DNA of 64,000 nucleotides, from the NCBI GenBank assembly GCA_018970395.1, contig JAGWWM010000005.1, positions 1 through 64,000 on the forward strand, in the 5' to 3' direction. This document shows positions 35,024 through 44,652 of this stretch, in pieces. The DNA comes from Bacteroidota bacterium. Lineage in GTDB: Bacteria; Bacteroidota; Bacteroidia; Chitinophagales; Chitinophagaceae. The notes under the pieces were generated by a model. That model was not told the origin of the DNA, made no database searches, and saw only the letters and a program-made list of their open reading frames with translations. The position numbers and the translations under genes are program-made. Positions within the stretch are counted from its first letter, which is position 1; each line of letters begins with the position of its first letter.

Positions 35024-36706
35024 TTATTGCATTACTTTTTTATACACTATATAAAATTCTTGATCGAACAAGGGGAAAATGTCATCCGGTTTGTCAAATT
35101 GGGTTTCAATCATTTTCCAGTCCGTATCCGGCTGAACCCACTGAAAAGATTGCATTCCATCAGGAACTTTAATCTTTAAATCGAAGGAAGGAAGGCAATT
35201 GCTCCATCTGTACAATAGTCTTACTTTGTCAGATTTTTTTTCAGTTCGATATTCCAGCACGGGAATTTGTATGGTTCTCAGGTATTGGTCAAAAATGTTA
35301 CTGAAATCAATACCGGTATACGATCCAATTGTCCTTTCAATTGATTTGGAATCGGTCGTACTGTATTTGAATTGCTCATTCAGCTTCATGAGCAGTTTTC
35401 TGAAAATGGAATCGTTATTGATGGTTTTTCGGATGATATGAATGAGTTGACTTCCCTTGAAATACATATCACTGCTTCCTTCACGATTCACGTTGTAAGG
35501 GCCAATAATCGGTTGATCGTTTAAAATTTTTTTTCGAATTCCGATGAGGTATTCGTTGGCAGTTAAAGCATCAAAATGAGTTTCCATATACAAATACTCG
35601 GCATAAGTTGTAAACGCCTCGTGCACCCATAAATCGGCAATATCCTTTGCCGTTATGCTGTTGCCAAACCATTCATGGGCGGTTTCATGGATAAGAATAA
35701 AATCCCATTTTAAACCCTGACCTGTTTCACTTAAATCCTTTCCCTTGTATCCATTCGAAAAATCGTTCCCATAGGCAATGGCGCTTTGATGTTCCATTCC
35801 CAAGTATGAGGTTTGTATCAGTTTAAATCCATCCTTATAAAAAGGGTAGGACCCCAGCCAGGATTCATAGATATGCAACATCGGCTTTGTTTGGCTAAAT
35901 TGTTTTTTGGCTTTCTCTGATTCATATTCCAAAACATAATAATCCAGCGTTAATACCCCGTCTTTTCCATTGAGCGTGTCCTCCCAATGCGTGTACTTTC
36001 CAACATTCATAGTCAGGTTATAGGCACTGATGGGGTGACGCACATGCCAGCTCCAGGTTTTGGTACGATTGGCATGCGTGGTAACAGCGACTAATCTTCC
36101 ATTAGAAACATTCATCAACGTATCCGGAATAGTCACTCGAATAGTGGCACTGTCCGCTTTATCACTCTGATGATCTTTACAAGGCCACCAGCTGCTGGCG
36201 CCCAAACCCTGACAAGCAGTACCAATCCATGGATTTCCCAACTTGTCTTTACTCCAAACTACCCCGCCATCCCAGGGCGGCTGAAGTGCCGGTTTAGGAA
36301 TGCCATGAAATAGAAGAGTAAGCTGATGAATCGCTGAATGCTTAAAAGATTTTTTCAAAAAACCAAGAGGCGTTTTGATCAGATAGGTGTTCCCTTTCCT
36401 TGAAAAAGACACCTGCGTTCCGTCTATCAATGCATGGTCAATTATCATGGGCTCCTGTAGATCTATCTGAAGATTTGATGCCGGTTTGCCGGTTATTGTA
36501 AAATGAATCGTATTAGTTCCTAGTACACTAAAATTGGAAAACAGAGGTGTGATGGATAGATCATAGTAAACCACATTCCACCACGCTCTTTCAGGTGTAA
36601 TTGACCCGCGCAGCGTATCTGCTGCAGTGAAGCGATTGGTTTTGTTAAAAAGTTGGGCTGTATTCAGTAATGGAAAAAGAAGAAAAAAGAAAATAAGTAA
36701 TCGCAT
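35024..36706 (-). CDS. M1 family metallopeptidase
   Basis: GMEHQSAIAYG...ILIHETAHEWFGNSITAKDIADLWVHEAFTTYAEYL (HExxH...E). Confidence 0.93.
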   Translation of the reverse strand: MRLLIFFFLLFPLLNTAQLFNKTNRFTAADTLRGSITPERAWWNVVYYDLSITPLFSNFSVLGTNTIHFTITGKPASNLQIDLQEPMIIDHALIDGTQVSFSRKGNTYLIKTPLGFLKKSFKHSAIHQLTLLFHGIPKPALQPPWDGGVVWSKDKLGNPWIGTACQGLGASSWWPCKDHQSDKADSATIRVTIPDTLMNVSNGRLVAVTTHANRTKTWSWHVRHPISAYNLTMNVGKYTHWEDTLNGKDGVLTLDYYVLEYESEKAKKQFSQTKPMLHIYESWLGSYPFYKDGFKLIQTSYLGMEHQSAIAYGNDFSNGYKGKDLSETGQGLKWDFILIHETAHEWFGNSITAKDIADLWVHEAFTTYAEYLYMETHFDALTANEYLIGIRKKILNDQPIIGPYNVNREGSSDMYFKGSQLIHIIRKTINNDSIFRKLLMKLNEQFKYSTTDSKSIERTIGSYTGIDFSNIFDQYLRTIQIPVLEYRTEKKSDKVRLLYRWSNCLPSFDLKIKVPDGMQSFQWVQPDTDWKMIETQFDKPDDIFPLFDQEFYIVYKKVMQ

Positions 36707-36721
36707 TAGTAAGGTGTTTTA

Positions 36722-38143
36722 CTACTTAGGATTATCGTTTTTCTTTTTCAGTTTCTGCCAGAAAACAAACCATTTGTTGAAATTAAAGACAGCTCCGTCT
36801 TTACGAGCTTTAATCATTAATAAGGTGCCGATTGGAATTAGGATAAAGCTAGATAACCACATACCGCTTAACGGATTCAAAACCCCTTCTTTAACCATTT
36901 TTTCTCCGCTGGTATTAATAATGTGGAATACAATAAAAAACAAAACGGAAATGACCAAAGGCAATCCTATTCCCCCTTTTCTGGTTAGTATTCCTAAAGG
37001 CGCGCCGATGAAAAAGAAAACGACACAGGCAAAGGAGAGAGAAAATTTTCTATGTTGTTCCATTCGGTATAACCGAAGTTCCTTGTTGGATTCCTGACTG
37101 TCGTATTTCAGTAATTCTGCCTGACTTTTTAGACTACTGATGCGACCGCTGATGGTATTATTCAGAATCCCTTTAAGGCTATCCGGAATCGTGCTATAGA
37201 TACTGGTGAAATTTGCTTTTTTAGTGGAGGGTTGTTTCGACCAAATACTGTCCTCAATGGCAAGTGGAAGATTTTGCTGAATGGTAAGCAGCTGACCTTC
37301 CTTTTTTTCGTCTGCATTTCGCTCAAGAGAATCTGCGATATAGTTGAGCTGTCTGAAACTCAGCATTCGGTAGTGGTTTTTAAAGCTGGAATCAGCAGTT
37401 TTAGAGAGTCGGAATGAACTGATGTCAAATACTTTTTTATATTGTTTGAATCCAATTCGGTAGAACTCGGTATTCTTGGTTCTTTCATTGCCTTTTTCTG
37501 AATACCTCCATCCATTTTTTAAGTTAAATGCAAGTAAATTTTGATCAGCGGCAAAGCTCATGGTTCCTTGCTCTGCTACAATCAGGTTATCCTGTAATCC
37601 ACTGTTTTTTTCATACACTAAAATGTTGGACACCACACTGTCATTCAATTTTTTTCCAATTTTGATGGTATATCCATCAAGCTTATCGTAAAAAATTCCT
37701 TCCTTGATATCAAAAGCGGGTTTTGCCACTCTGATATCATATAAAAGAGTTCTCATTTTTAATTCGGATACAGGGATGAGATAGTTGGCGAAAAGGAACG
37801 CAGTAAAGCCCAAAAAACCGGAAGCAAGAAATACCGGCTGCATAAACCGAATCAGGGGAATACCAGCACTTTTAATGGCCATTAACTCAAAAGTTTCCCC
37901 AAGCTTTCCAAATGTCATAATAGAAGAAAGTAAAACAGCCAAAGGAAGCGCCAGCGGAACAAGCGTTGCGGTCAGATAGACAATAAATTCAGATAAAGTA
38001 GAAAGGTCAATTCCTTTCCCTACAAAATCATCAATGTATAGCCAAAAAAACTGTACAACTAAAATGAAAAGTGCAATAAAAAAAGTAGCGAAAAAAGGCC
38101 CTGTAAAAGCTTTGATGATAAGTTTATCTAGCGTCTTGATCAC
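36722..38143 (-). CDS. LptF/LptG family permease
   Basis: MIKTLDKLIIKAFTGPFFATFFIALFILVVQFFWLYIDDFVGKG; conserved N- and C-terminal TM halves. Confidence 0.9.
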   Translation of the reverse strand: MIKTLDKLIIKAFTGPFFATFFIALFILVVQFFWLYIDDFVGKGIDLSTLSEFIVYLTATLVPLALPLAVLLSSIMTFGKLGETFELMAIKSAGIPLIRFMQPVFLASGFLGFTAFLFANYLIPVSELKMRTLLYDIRVAKPAFDIKEGIFYDKLDGYTIKIGKKLNDSVVSNILVYEKNSGLQDNLIVAEQGTMSFAADQNLLAFNLKNGWRYSEKGNERTKNTEFYRIGFKQYKKVFDISSFRLSKTADSSFKNHYRMLSFRQLNYIADSLERNADEKKEGQLLTIQQNLPLAIEDSIWSKQPSTKKANFTSIYSTIPDSLKGILNNTISGRISSLKSQAELLKYDSQESNKELRLYRMEQHRKFSLSFACVVFFFIGAPLGILTRKGGIGLPLVISVLFFIVFHIINTSGEKMVKEGVLNPLSGMWLSSFILIPIGTLLMIKARKDGAVFNFNKWFVFWQKLKKKNDNPK

Positions 38144-38241
38144 AAACTTGATTTTAGTATTGCAGACAAAGTTAATTCCAATTGTTTAAGCAATCAGAAA
38201 AACTACAGATTGTTGTTAAGTGAAAAGCAAATAGACTCCAA

Positions 38242-38622
38242 TCAATTTCCTAAGCGGTGAAATAAATCTTTTACCTGGTATTCCCATAGCTGGGTTTGAT
38301 CCTTGATATCTTTTTTATCGGCAAAATCTTTGATTACCAGTATGGTTTGATTGGAAATTTCTGTCTTCTCAATTCTGAACTCAAAGTATTCAGTGGCAGG
38401 GGAATGAGTCCAGCGATAGCGAACAAATCTTGGCTCTTCTTTTTCAACAAGTACTGCTTTTTCTTCTGTACCATTCCATGAAAAAGAATAAGTGCCATCT
38501 CGCTCATCAACTTTATCAGCAAACCATTCCTGCAATCCCGAAGGATTGATTAAGAAATCATATAAGATAATCGGCGAGCATTTCACCGGGAACTCTATAC
38601 TATAGGGGACTTTTTTACTCAT
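38242..38622 (-). CDS. START-like/SRPBCC domain protein
   Basis: YSIEFPVKCSPIILYDFLINPSGLQEWFADKVDERDGTYSFSWNGTEEKAVL. Confidence 0.8.
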   Translation of the reverse strand: MSKKVPYSIEFPVKCSPIILYDFLINPSGLQEWFADKVDERDGTYSFSWNGTEEKAVLVEKEEPRFVRYRWTHSPATEYFEFRIEKTEISNQTILVIKDFADKKDIKDQTQLWEYQVKDLFHRLGN

Positions 38623-38880
38623 AAAAAAGGTTCGTTATTATGCAATGATATAAAAATAATATTTGAATTAAAATTTTAGAACGAATTTTTGTTTAAATAT
38701 ATGTATAAAATTTTCAAACACAGTAAAATGTCATTAAATAATTTATCCTACAAAAACAAAATTTTTTTGGAAGATGTTAAAAATATGTTTATTTTCAATT
38801 CAGAAAAAATGAGTTTTACACATTCTTAAGAACATTCTTTGAATCGAATTTACCTTTTGTAAACTAAACCAATATCTATT

Positions 38881-39753
38881 ATGAGTATGCGCCAATTAAA
38901 AATCACGAAATCGATTACGAATCGTGAATCTCAAAGTTTGGAGAAATACTTACAGGAAATCGGAAAAGTTGAATTGATTTCCGCAGAAGAAGAGGTGAAA
39001 TTGGCTGAACGTATTCGTCTTGGGGATCAACGTGCCCTGGATCGACTTACCAGAGCCAATCTTCGATTCGTTGTTTCTGTTGCCAAACAATACCAGAATC
39101 AAGGTCTTTCATTGCCTGATCTTATCAATGAGGGAAATGTTGGGCTTATTAAAGCGGCTCATCGTTTTGATGAAACCAGAGGTTTCAAATTCATTTCCTA
39201 TGCCGTATGGTGGATTCGGCAGAGTATTTTACAGGCGCTTGCTGAACAAGCCAGAATCGTACGATTGCCGCTCAATAAAGTGGGATTAACCAGCAAAATT
39301 AACCGAGCCTATTCTCAATTAGAACAGGAATTTGAGAGAGAACCCTCTACGGAGGAATTAGCTGAATTGCTTAATGTGGAAATAGAAGAAATTAATTCTA
39401 ATTTAGGATTTGCCGCTCGACACGTAAGTATGGATTCTCCCTTATCGGAAGGAGAAGATGGTACGCTAATGGATGTGATGCAGAATCCTAATGCTTCCCT
39501 TGCTGATGAAGAAGTGGATCATGTTCAATCCTTACAAACTGAAATTGACAGGTCGCTGAGTACACTTACAGAAAGACAACAGGAAGTTATCCGATACTTT
39601 TTTGGCATCGGTGTAGATCATCCCTTAAGTCTTGAAGACATCGGCGTTCGATTCAATCTTACCCGCGAAAGAGTCCGTCAAATCAAAGACAAAGCCATCA
39701 ACCGTTTAAAAAATAATGTTGGTTGTAAACAATTAAAATTGTTTTTGGGGTAA
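38881..39753 (+). CDS. rpoD: RNA polymerase sigma-70 factor, RpoD-like
   Basis: [45 protein letters not shown]...[33 protein letters not shown]. Confidence 0.93.
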   Translation: MSMRQLKITKSITNRESQSLEKYLQEIGKVELISAEEEVKLAERIRLGDQRALDRLTRANLRFVVSVAKQYQNQGLSLPDLINEGNVGLIKAAHRFDETRGFKFISYAVWWIRQSILQALAEQARIVRLPLNKVGLTSKINRAYSQLEQEFEREPSTEELAELLNVEIEEINSNLGFAARHVSMDSPLSEGEDGTLMDVMQNPNASLADEEVDHVQSLQTEIDRSLSTLTERQQEVIRYFFGIGVDHPLSLEDIGVRFNLTRERVRQIKDKAINRLKNNVGCKQLKLFLG

Positions 39754-41349
39754 GCCCGGAGCAACGATAAAATATACATCCTGCTGAATACGATCTGTAA
39801 AGATGGGTTTTATCTCTGTGAATTTCAATTGATTGTCAAAATTGCTGAGGTGATTTTTTTGTTCAGTATTCAATATCAAAACACATCCTCCCGCCTGATA
39901 TAATTTCAACAATTTCTCGTTATCATATTCTTCAGATACCTGTTTAAATCGCATTTGCAAATAGAAGGGCAAACTAGGTGGATGGGCATTGTTGTTGGCT
40001 ATAATTACAGGAGTGTTTCTGTCTGCCATTTTCTCTGTTTGTCGGGCTATTCTCAATGAACTGTTCTTTAATTCATCTGCTACCGGCAGCAGGATACACC
40101 ATAAAGAAAATTGAAAAGCAACATTGATCGTCAGTAAATATTTAAGAAAATCGGTCCGTTTGCCGAAACGCAACAATAAGAGCTTTGCGATAAAAAAAAT
40201 AAATCCAACAATAAAAAAGGTAATTTTTATCGGGTTTGAAAATCCGAAATATAAGGGAGCAGCTATCAAAACAAGGAAAATAAGCGCATTCAAAATTATA
40301 TGCACCTGCAACAGAAATGCTGAAATTTTTTCTTGAAGCAAGATCCTCGCAATTAAAAAACTCAAAGGAATATGGGCTGCTATCACATAGGCGGGCAATT
40401 TGCTTGGCGTGAGCTCATAAATAAACCAACCGGAAATAAACCAGGCGGCTAATAGAAAATGGGTGGACTTTTCTTTTTTAAATAATCCCGAAATACCATC
40501 ATAGATCGCTCTGGGAAAGACCACGAAATAGGGTAGGAAAAATAAAAGTAGTCCGATTAAATGAGTACCGGGAGGCCCTGTTTGTCCAAACACACTTCCA
40601 CCTACCCGTTTGAGGATATACCAGTCAATCATCCATTGAATGAATACCTTTCCTTCAGGGGTTTGATTACAGAGATACCCCCAGTAGTAAATGGGAAGTA
40701 CCGCAAGGGGTAGAAAAAACCAGGGATGCAGCAACAACAGGTTTTTTCTTTGAGGATGCAAAAGGAATAGAATAAAAACGAAACATCCCGAGAATAAGAT
40801 TACAGGCGGTCCTTTTGTGAGCAATGCCATTGAAAATCCAATCCAGAATAAAAAAATCCATTTTTTAGTTCGGTATAGTAAAACATGTAAGATGCTAATG
40901 GCACATAAAGTGGTAAAAAACAACAGCGTTGCATCCGTAACTGAAACCTTTGCCAAACTCATTACTAGAAAGGAAGTGCTGATGACGATAATGGAGATGA
41001 AACTTTCCCGTTCTCCCAAAATTTTTCTGGTTCCAAAAAAAACAAGTATTAAAGTAAGTAATACAAATAAGGCAGAAGGGAAACGAACGGCAAATTCATT
41101 TATCCCAAATAGCTTGTAACTAATGGCGATATTCCAAAAATGCAAAGGCGGCTTTCTGTGTACCTCACTCCACATGAATTCAGGCATCAGCCAATTGCCG
41201 CTTTCTACCATTGTTTTGGCAAAGCCTGCATAAGCCGCTTCATCCTGATCCCAAAGACTAACCCAATGGTTGCCGAAGAACAAAATGAATGCCACTGCAA
41301 AGAGATAAATTATGGCTTTGCGACCGGTATGGGTGAGATGTATTTGCAT
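39733..41349 (-). CDS. ArnT/GT39-like dolichyl-phosphate-mannose-type glycosyltransferase
   Basis: [45 protein letters not shown]-rich; start at MQIHLTH. Confidence 0.85.
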   Translation of the reverse strand: MQIHLTHTGRKAIIYLFAVAFILFFGNHWVSLWDQDEAAYAGFAKTMVESGNWLMPEFMWSEVHRKPPLHFWNIAISYKLFGINEFAVRFPSALFVLLTLILVFFGTRKILGERESFISIIVISTSFLVMSLAKVSVTDATLLFFTTLCAISILHVLLYRTKKWIFLFWIGFSMALLTKGPPVILFSGCFVFILFLLHPQRKNLLLLHPWFFLPLAVLPIYYWGYLCNQTPEGKVFIQWMIDWYILKRVGGSVFGQTGPPGTHLIGLLLFFLPYFVVFPRAIYDGISGLFKKEKSTHFLLAAWFISGWFIYELTPSKLPAYVIAAHIPLSFLIARILLQEKISAFLLQVHIILNALIFLVLIAAPLYFGFSNPIKITFFIVGFIFFIAKLLLLRFGKRTDFLKYLLTINVAFQFSLWCILLPVADELKNSSLRIARQTEKMADRNTPVIIANNNAHPPSLPFYLQMRFKQVSEEYDNEKLLKLYQAGGCVLILNTEQKNHLSNFDNQLKFTEIKPIFTDRIQQDVYFIVAPGLPQKQF

Positions 41350-41390
41350 CATAAAAATCAAAGCTAAATCAAATTCATGACAGAGTTCAT

Positions 41391-42563
41391 TTGACTCGAC
41401 ATATTTTATCAGTAAAGAAACAGATGCTTCCATTTAGTTTGCAAACTCAAGCAACAATGCAAATGAAAACAAATGGTTTAGAACAAATCAAGGAAGTGAT
41501 TCAGATTCCTCATTATCGCCCTGCGGTTTCCTTAATTCTTCCTATGAATCCGCAAATTGGAATGGATAATGAAATGCGGCAATCGCTCAATTTTGCTGTT
41601 GATAAAGTTGAACGTCTGCTTCGAAATGAGTATCCGGATGCGACGGCAGAAACCGTTTTGAGAAAAATCAATGCACTCGTCGCATCCGCCTCCTTCCCCA
41701 ATAATAAAAAAGGATTGGCTATATATGCTTCTCCCATCTACGCCCGATTATTCTTTTTAGATGTAGAGGTGCCTGAAAGAATTGTTGTCAATGAATCATT
41801 TGAAATCAGAGATCTTGTGTTTAACCGAAAAGAGGAAAAGCACTATCTGCTTTTTGTGTTGAGCAGCGAAAAATGTAAACTCTTTTTGCATGATGGACAG
41901 CGTTTAATGCCGGTTCGACTGGAAGCGCCAAATACAGTAGATGCCTACTGGAATGATGAAACAGAGCGGGTATCCAATTTTACGGATCCTGTCGTATTCA
42001 AAACCACACAGGTTGAAAAGTTTATCCGTCAAATGGATAAGGAATTACAGGCGATGCTGCGCACCCATCCTGTACCTGTTTTTCTAATGGGTTCCAAATC
42101 TATTTTAGGAATGTACAAATCTATCTCACATGCAAATGGAAGGGTAAAAGGAGTCGTGGAAGGAAACTATGAAGATGCTACAATTACTGAACTGGAACAG
42201 GCATTACAGCCCAGGTATCAGGAATGGAAGCTGCAACAACAACAGGAACTCTTGCATCAGATTGAACAGGCGGGGAATCAAAAAAAATTGTCAGTAGGTA
42301 TTCAGGATGTATGGAAATCGGCTTATGAAAAAAAAGGAAGGCTTCTGGTTGTAGAGAAAAATTTTGTCGCAGCCGGAGAACATGTGGCAGCCGGTAAGAT
42401 CGTCTATAAACCTACCGTTTTGCAAAATGATTTTCATATTTCCAATGATGTGGTGGATGATGTGATTGAAATGGTCATTCAAAATGGGGGAGATGTGGCT
42501 TTTACAGAGGATGGATTTTTGACCCGATTTGATCATATTGCTTTAATTCAATTTTATTCCTGA
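41391..42563 (+). CDS. bacterial archaeo-eukaryotic release factor (baeRF)-like protein
   Basis: Overall architecture and C-terminal VVDDVIEMVIQNGGDVAFTEDG...LIQF; true start may be an internal Met. Confidence 0.6.
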   Translation: MTRHILSVKKQMLPFSLQTQATMQMKTNGLEQIKEVIQIPHYRPAVSLILPMNPQIGMDNEMRQSLNFAVDKVERLLRNEYPDATAETVLRKINALVASASFPNNKKGLAIYASPIYARLFFLDVEVPERIVVNESFEIRDLVFNRKEEKHYLLFVLSSEKCKLFLHDGQRLMPVRLEAPNTVDAYWNDETERVSNFTDPVVFKTTQVEKFIRQMDKELQAMLRTHPVPVFLMGSKSILGMYKSISHANGRVKGVVEGNYEDATITELEQALQPRYQEWKLQQQQELLHQIEQAGNQKKLSVGIQDVWKSAYEKKGRLLVVEKNFVAAGEHVAAGKIVYKPTVLQNDFHISNDVVDDVIEMVIQNGGDVAFTEDGFLTRFDHIALIQFYS

Positions 42564-42574
42564 ACTTTACCTGC

Positions 42575-42988
42575 ATGAATAATCCTGAAAATTTACAGGA
42601 GGTGATTGAAGAAAATATCCCTCTGATTAAAGATTATGTTGCTTCCCAAACCAATCTGATACAACTTAAATCCGCACGTGCACTCTCTACAACTTTAGGG
42701 ATACTCGTGTGGTTTATTATTTCCATTTTCCTGATTTTTCTGGTACTCACTTTTTCCGGCATGATGCTCGGCTTCTGGTTGTCTGAAAAGGTAGGCAGCC
42801 TGGCAGCGGGTTTTGGAATCACCACTTTGCTTTTCCTTAGTTTTATCGGTTTTATTACTTTACTCAGAAAGCAGCTATTTATCAATCCTTTGATCAGCTT
42901 ATTTATTCATGCCTTAACTAAATCAGAGGAAAGCGACAGTCAACTAGCTGCCTACTCATCACAAAATGCCGACTATGCGGAAAATTAA
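42575..42988 (+). CDS. phage-holin-like / DUF1469-type membrane protein
   Basis: Two TM segments, 137 aa, amphipathic N-terminus. Confidence 0.5.
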   Translation: MNNPENLQEVIEENIPLIKDYVASQTNLIQLKSARALSTTLGILVWFIISIFLIFLVLTFSGMMLGFWLSEKVGSLAAGFGITTLLFLSFIGFITLLRKQLFINPLISLFIHALTKSEESDSQLAAYSSQNADYAEN

Positions 42989-43283
42989 AAAACCAATCCG
43001 TAGTTTACGTGAACTCGATCGGGAGATTTTTCACCTGGAACAGGAAGTTAAACGGCTGGAGATGAAACTGGGTAACAATTATCATCATATAAAAGAGCAT
43101 TTCCCGCAGTTGCTCCTCGCTTCAGCGTTTCGCCGACAGGAAAAAATGAGTATACCTGCAATGGTATTGGGACTTTTCCTGAAGAATGAAAAAATACAAG
43201 AATTAATTCAATCTTTTACAGATCAGATTGCCGATAAAGGAGCGCATTGGATGGAAAAAATATTTAAGAAAAAAGAGGAATGA
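42966..43283 (+). CDS. hypothetical protein
   Basis: 105-aa ORF overlapping the upstream gene; coiled-coil-like N-terminus. Confidence 0.6.
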   Translation: MPTMRKIKKPIRSLRELDREIFHLEQEVKRLEMKLGNNYHHIKEHFPQLLLASAFRRQEKMSIPAMVLGLFLKNEKIQELIQSFTDQIADKGAHWMEKIFKKKEE

Positions 43284-43292
43284 TATTGGTTA

Positions 43293-44522
43293 TTATGTTT
43301 TCTCTTTTTGTTTGAAATAAAAAGTAAACAAATAGAGTGTCAATCTGTAAATCTCGAAATTCAACCAATACCAGAATAAAGCAAGTTTATGTGTTTTACG
43401 GGTAAATTCCTGAGGCGTAATTTCCTTACATTCCTCCGATATTATTTTATATAACGCCTCATGAGTACTATTCCCAAAAGACTCATTTAAAACATCCAGA
43501 TTCAATTCTATACTGGCATAAGCACTGATATTATTGACATTGTAAGATCCTGCGGTGACCCATTTACGATCATACACCGATATTTTTCCGTGCAGAATAT
43601 GACGATGATACTCAAATATCCGGATTTGATTTCTCATGATCCAGGGATACCAGTATTTTTCAGCTGCTTTAGCGAGTACTACATCTGAAATGCCGGAAAT
43701 AATCAGCGTAATTTTTACCCCTCTTTTGGCGGCTTTCGCCAGTGCATTTCGAATGATGCTGCCGGGTAAAAAATAACTCGACATAATGATGATTTCATCC
43801 TGGGCACGATGCATCATTTCCAGATAACTCCTCGTGATCTCTACTTTTCCCGCCACCCAATCGTTTCTTCTTGTCCGCACATAACAGATGGGGTGATGGT
43901 TGTTGTTGTAATGTCGTTGCGGTTGCCGAATCGTTTTTCCAAGTCCCAGTCTAGATTTATTCCAATATTGAATACAGTTTTTTTCCAGTGCAAAAGCAGT
44001 TTCTCCCTGCACCCAAATTGCCCAATCTAGCCAGGCGGGTGCATCCGGAAAATCATTGTAGCGATTGCTGATATTAATGCCTCCCACTAAAGCTTGTTTG
44101 CCATCCACTACCACTACTTTGTGATGTAATCTTCTCCCGAAATAAAAATATTTGCTTTTGAGTAAAGGCTGAAACCAGCGAATTTTAATCCCATTTTCCT
44201 TCATTCTTTTCCGGAAATTGCTGCTCAGATTTTTAGAGGAATAACCGTCTAAAAAAAGATAAACTTTCACACCTCTCATTGCGGCCTCACAAAGGGCATG
44301 GGATACCTGTGAGCCGGTTTCGTCTTCATCATAGATATACACCTGCAAATGAATCACCTCCTTCGCCTCATTAATCATCGTTAAAAGGCGTTCAAAATAT
44401 GGGCTTCCCCCTCGTAACAGGGTCACCTGATTAAAGGAACTGTAAACCGCGGAGCCTGAAATTGAAATGCCGGACAAATGAATCGTTTTTTCTAAATTAA
44501 CGGCTTCTTGCATCATAACCAA
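43293..44522 (-). CDS. phospholipase D / cardiolipin synthase family protein
   Basis: Two HxK motifs: HHKVVVVDGKQALVGGINI and HGKISVYDRKWVTAGSYNV. Confidence 0.92.
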   Translation of the reverse strand: MVMMQEAVNLEKTIHLSGISISGSAVYSSFNQVTLLRGGSPYFERLLTMINEAKEVIHLQVYIYDEDETGSQVSHALCEAAMRGVKVYLFLDGYSSKNLSSNFRKRMKENGIKIRWFQPLLKSKYFYFGRRLHHKVVVVDGKQALVGGINISNRYNDFPDAPAWLDWAIWVQGETAFALEKNCIQYWNKSRLGLGKTIRQPQRHYNNNHHPICYVRTRRNDWVAGKVEITRSYLEMMHRAQDEIIIMSSYFLPGSIIRNALAKAAKRGVKITLIISGISDVVLAKAAEKYWYPWIMRNQIRIFEYHRHILHGKISVYDRKWVTAGSYNVNNISAYASIELNLDVLNESFGNSTHEALYKIISEECKEITPQEFTRKTHKLALFWYWLNFEIYRLTLYLFTFYFKQKEKT

Positions 44523-44652
44523 ACACGAATGTCATACTATAGCCATATAGGATTTGACGGCATCTCTTTTTTGATTAATTTGCCGACCTTAGCAAACAAA
44601 ATTCTTCCCTTCCAACCAGGAAACAGGGTACTCAGTTTTTTAAATTAAGCAA

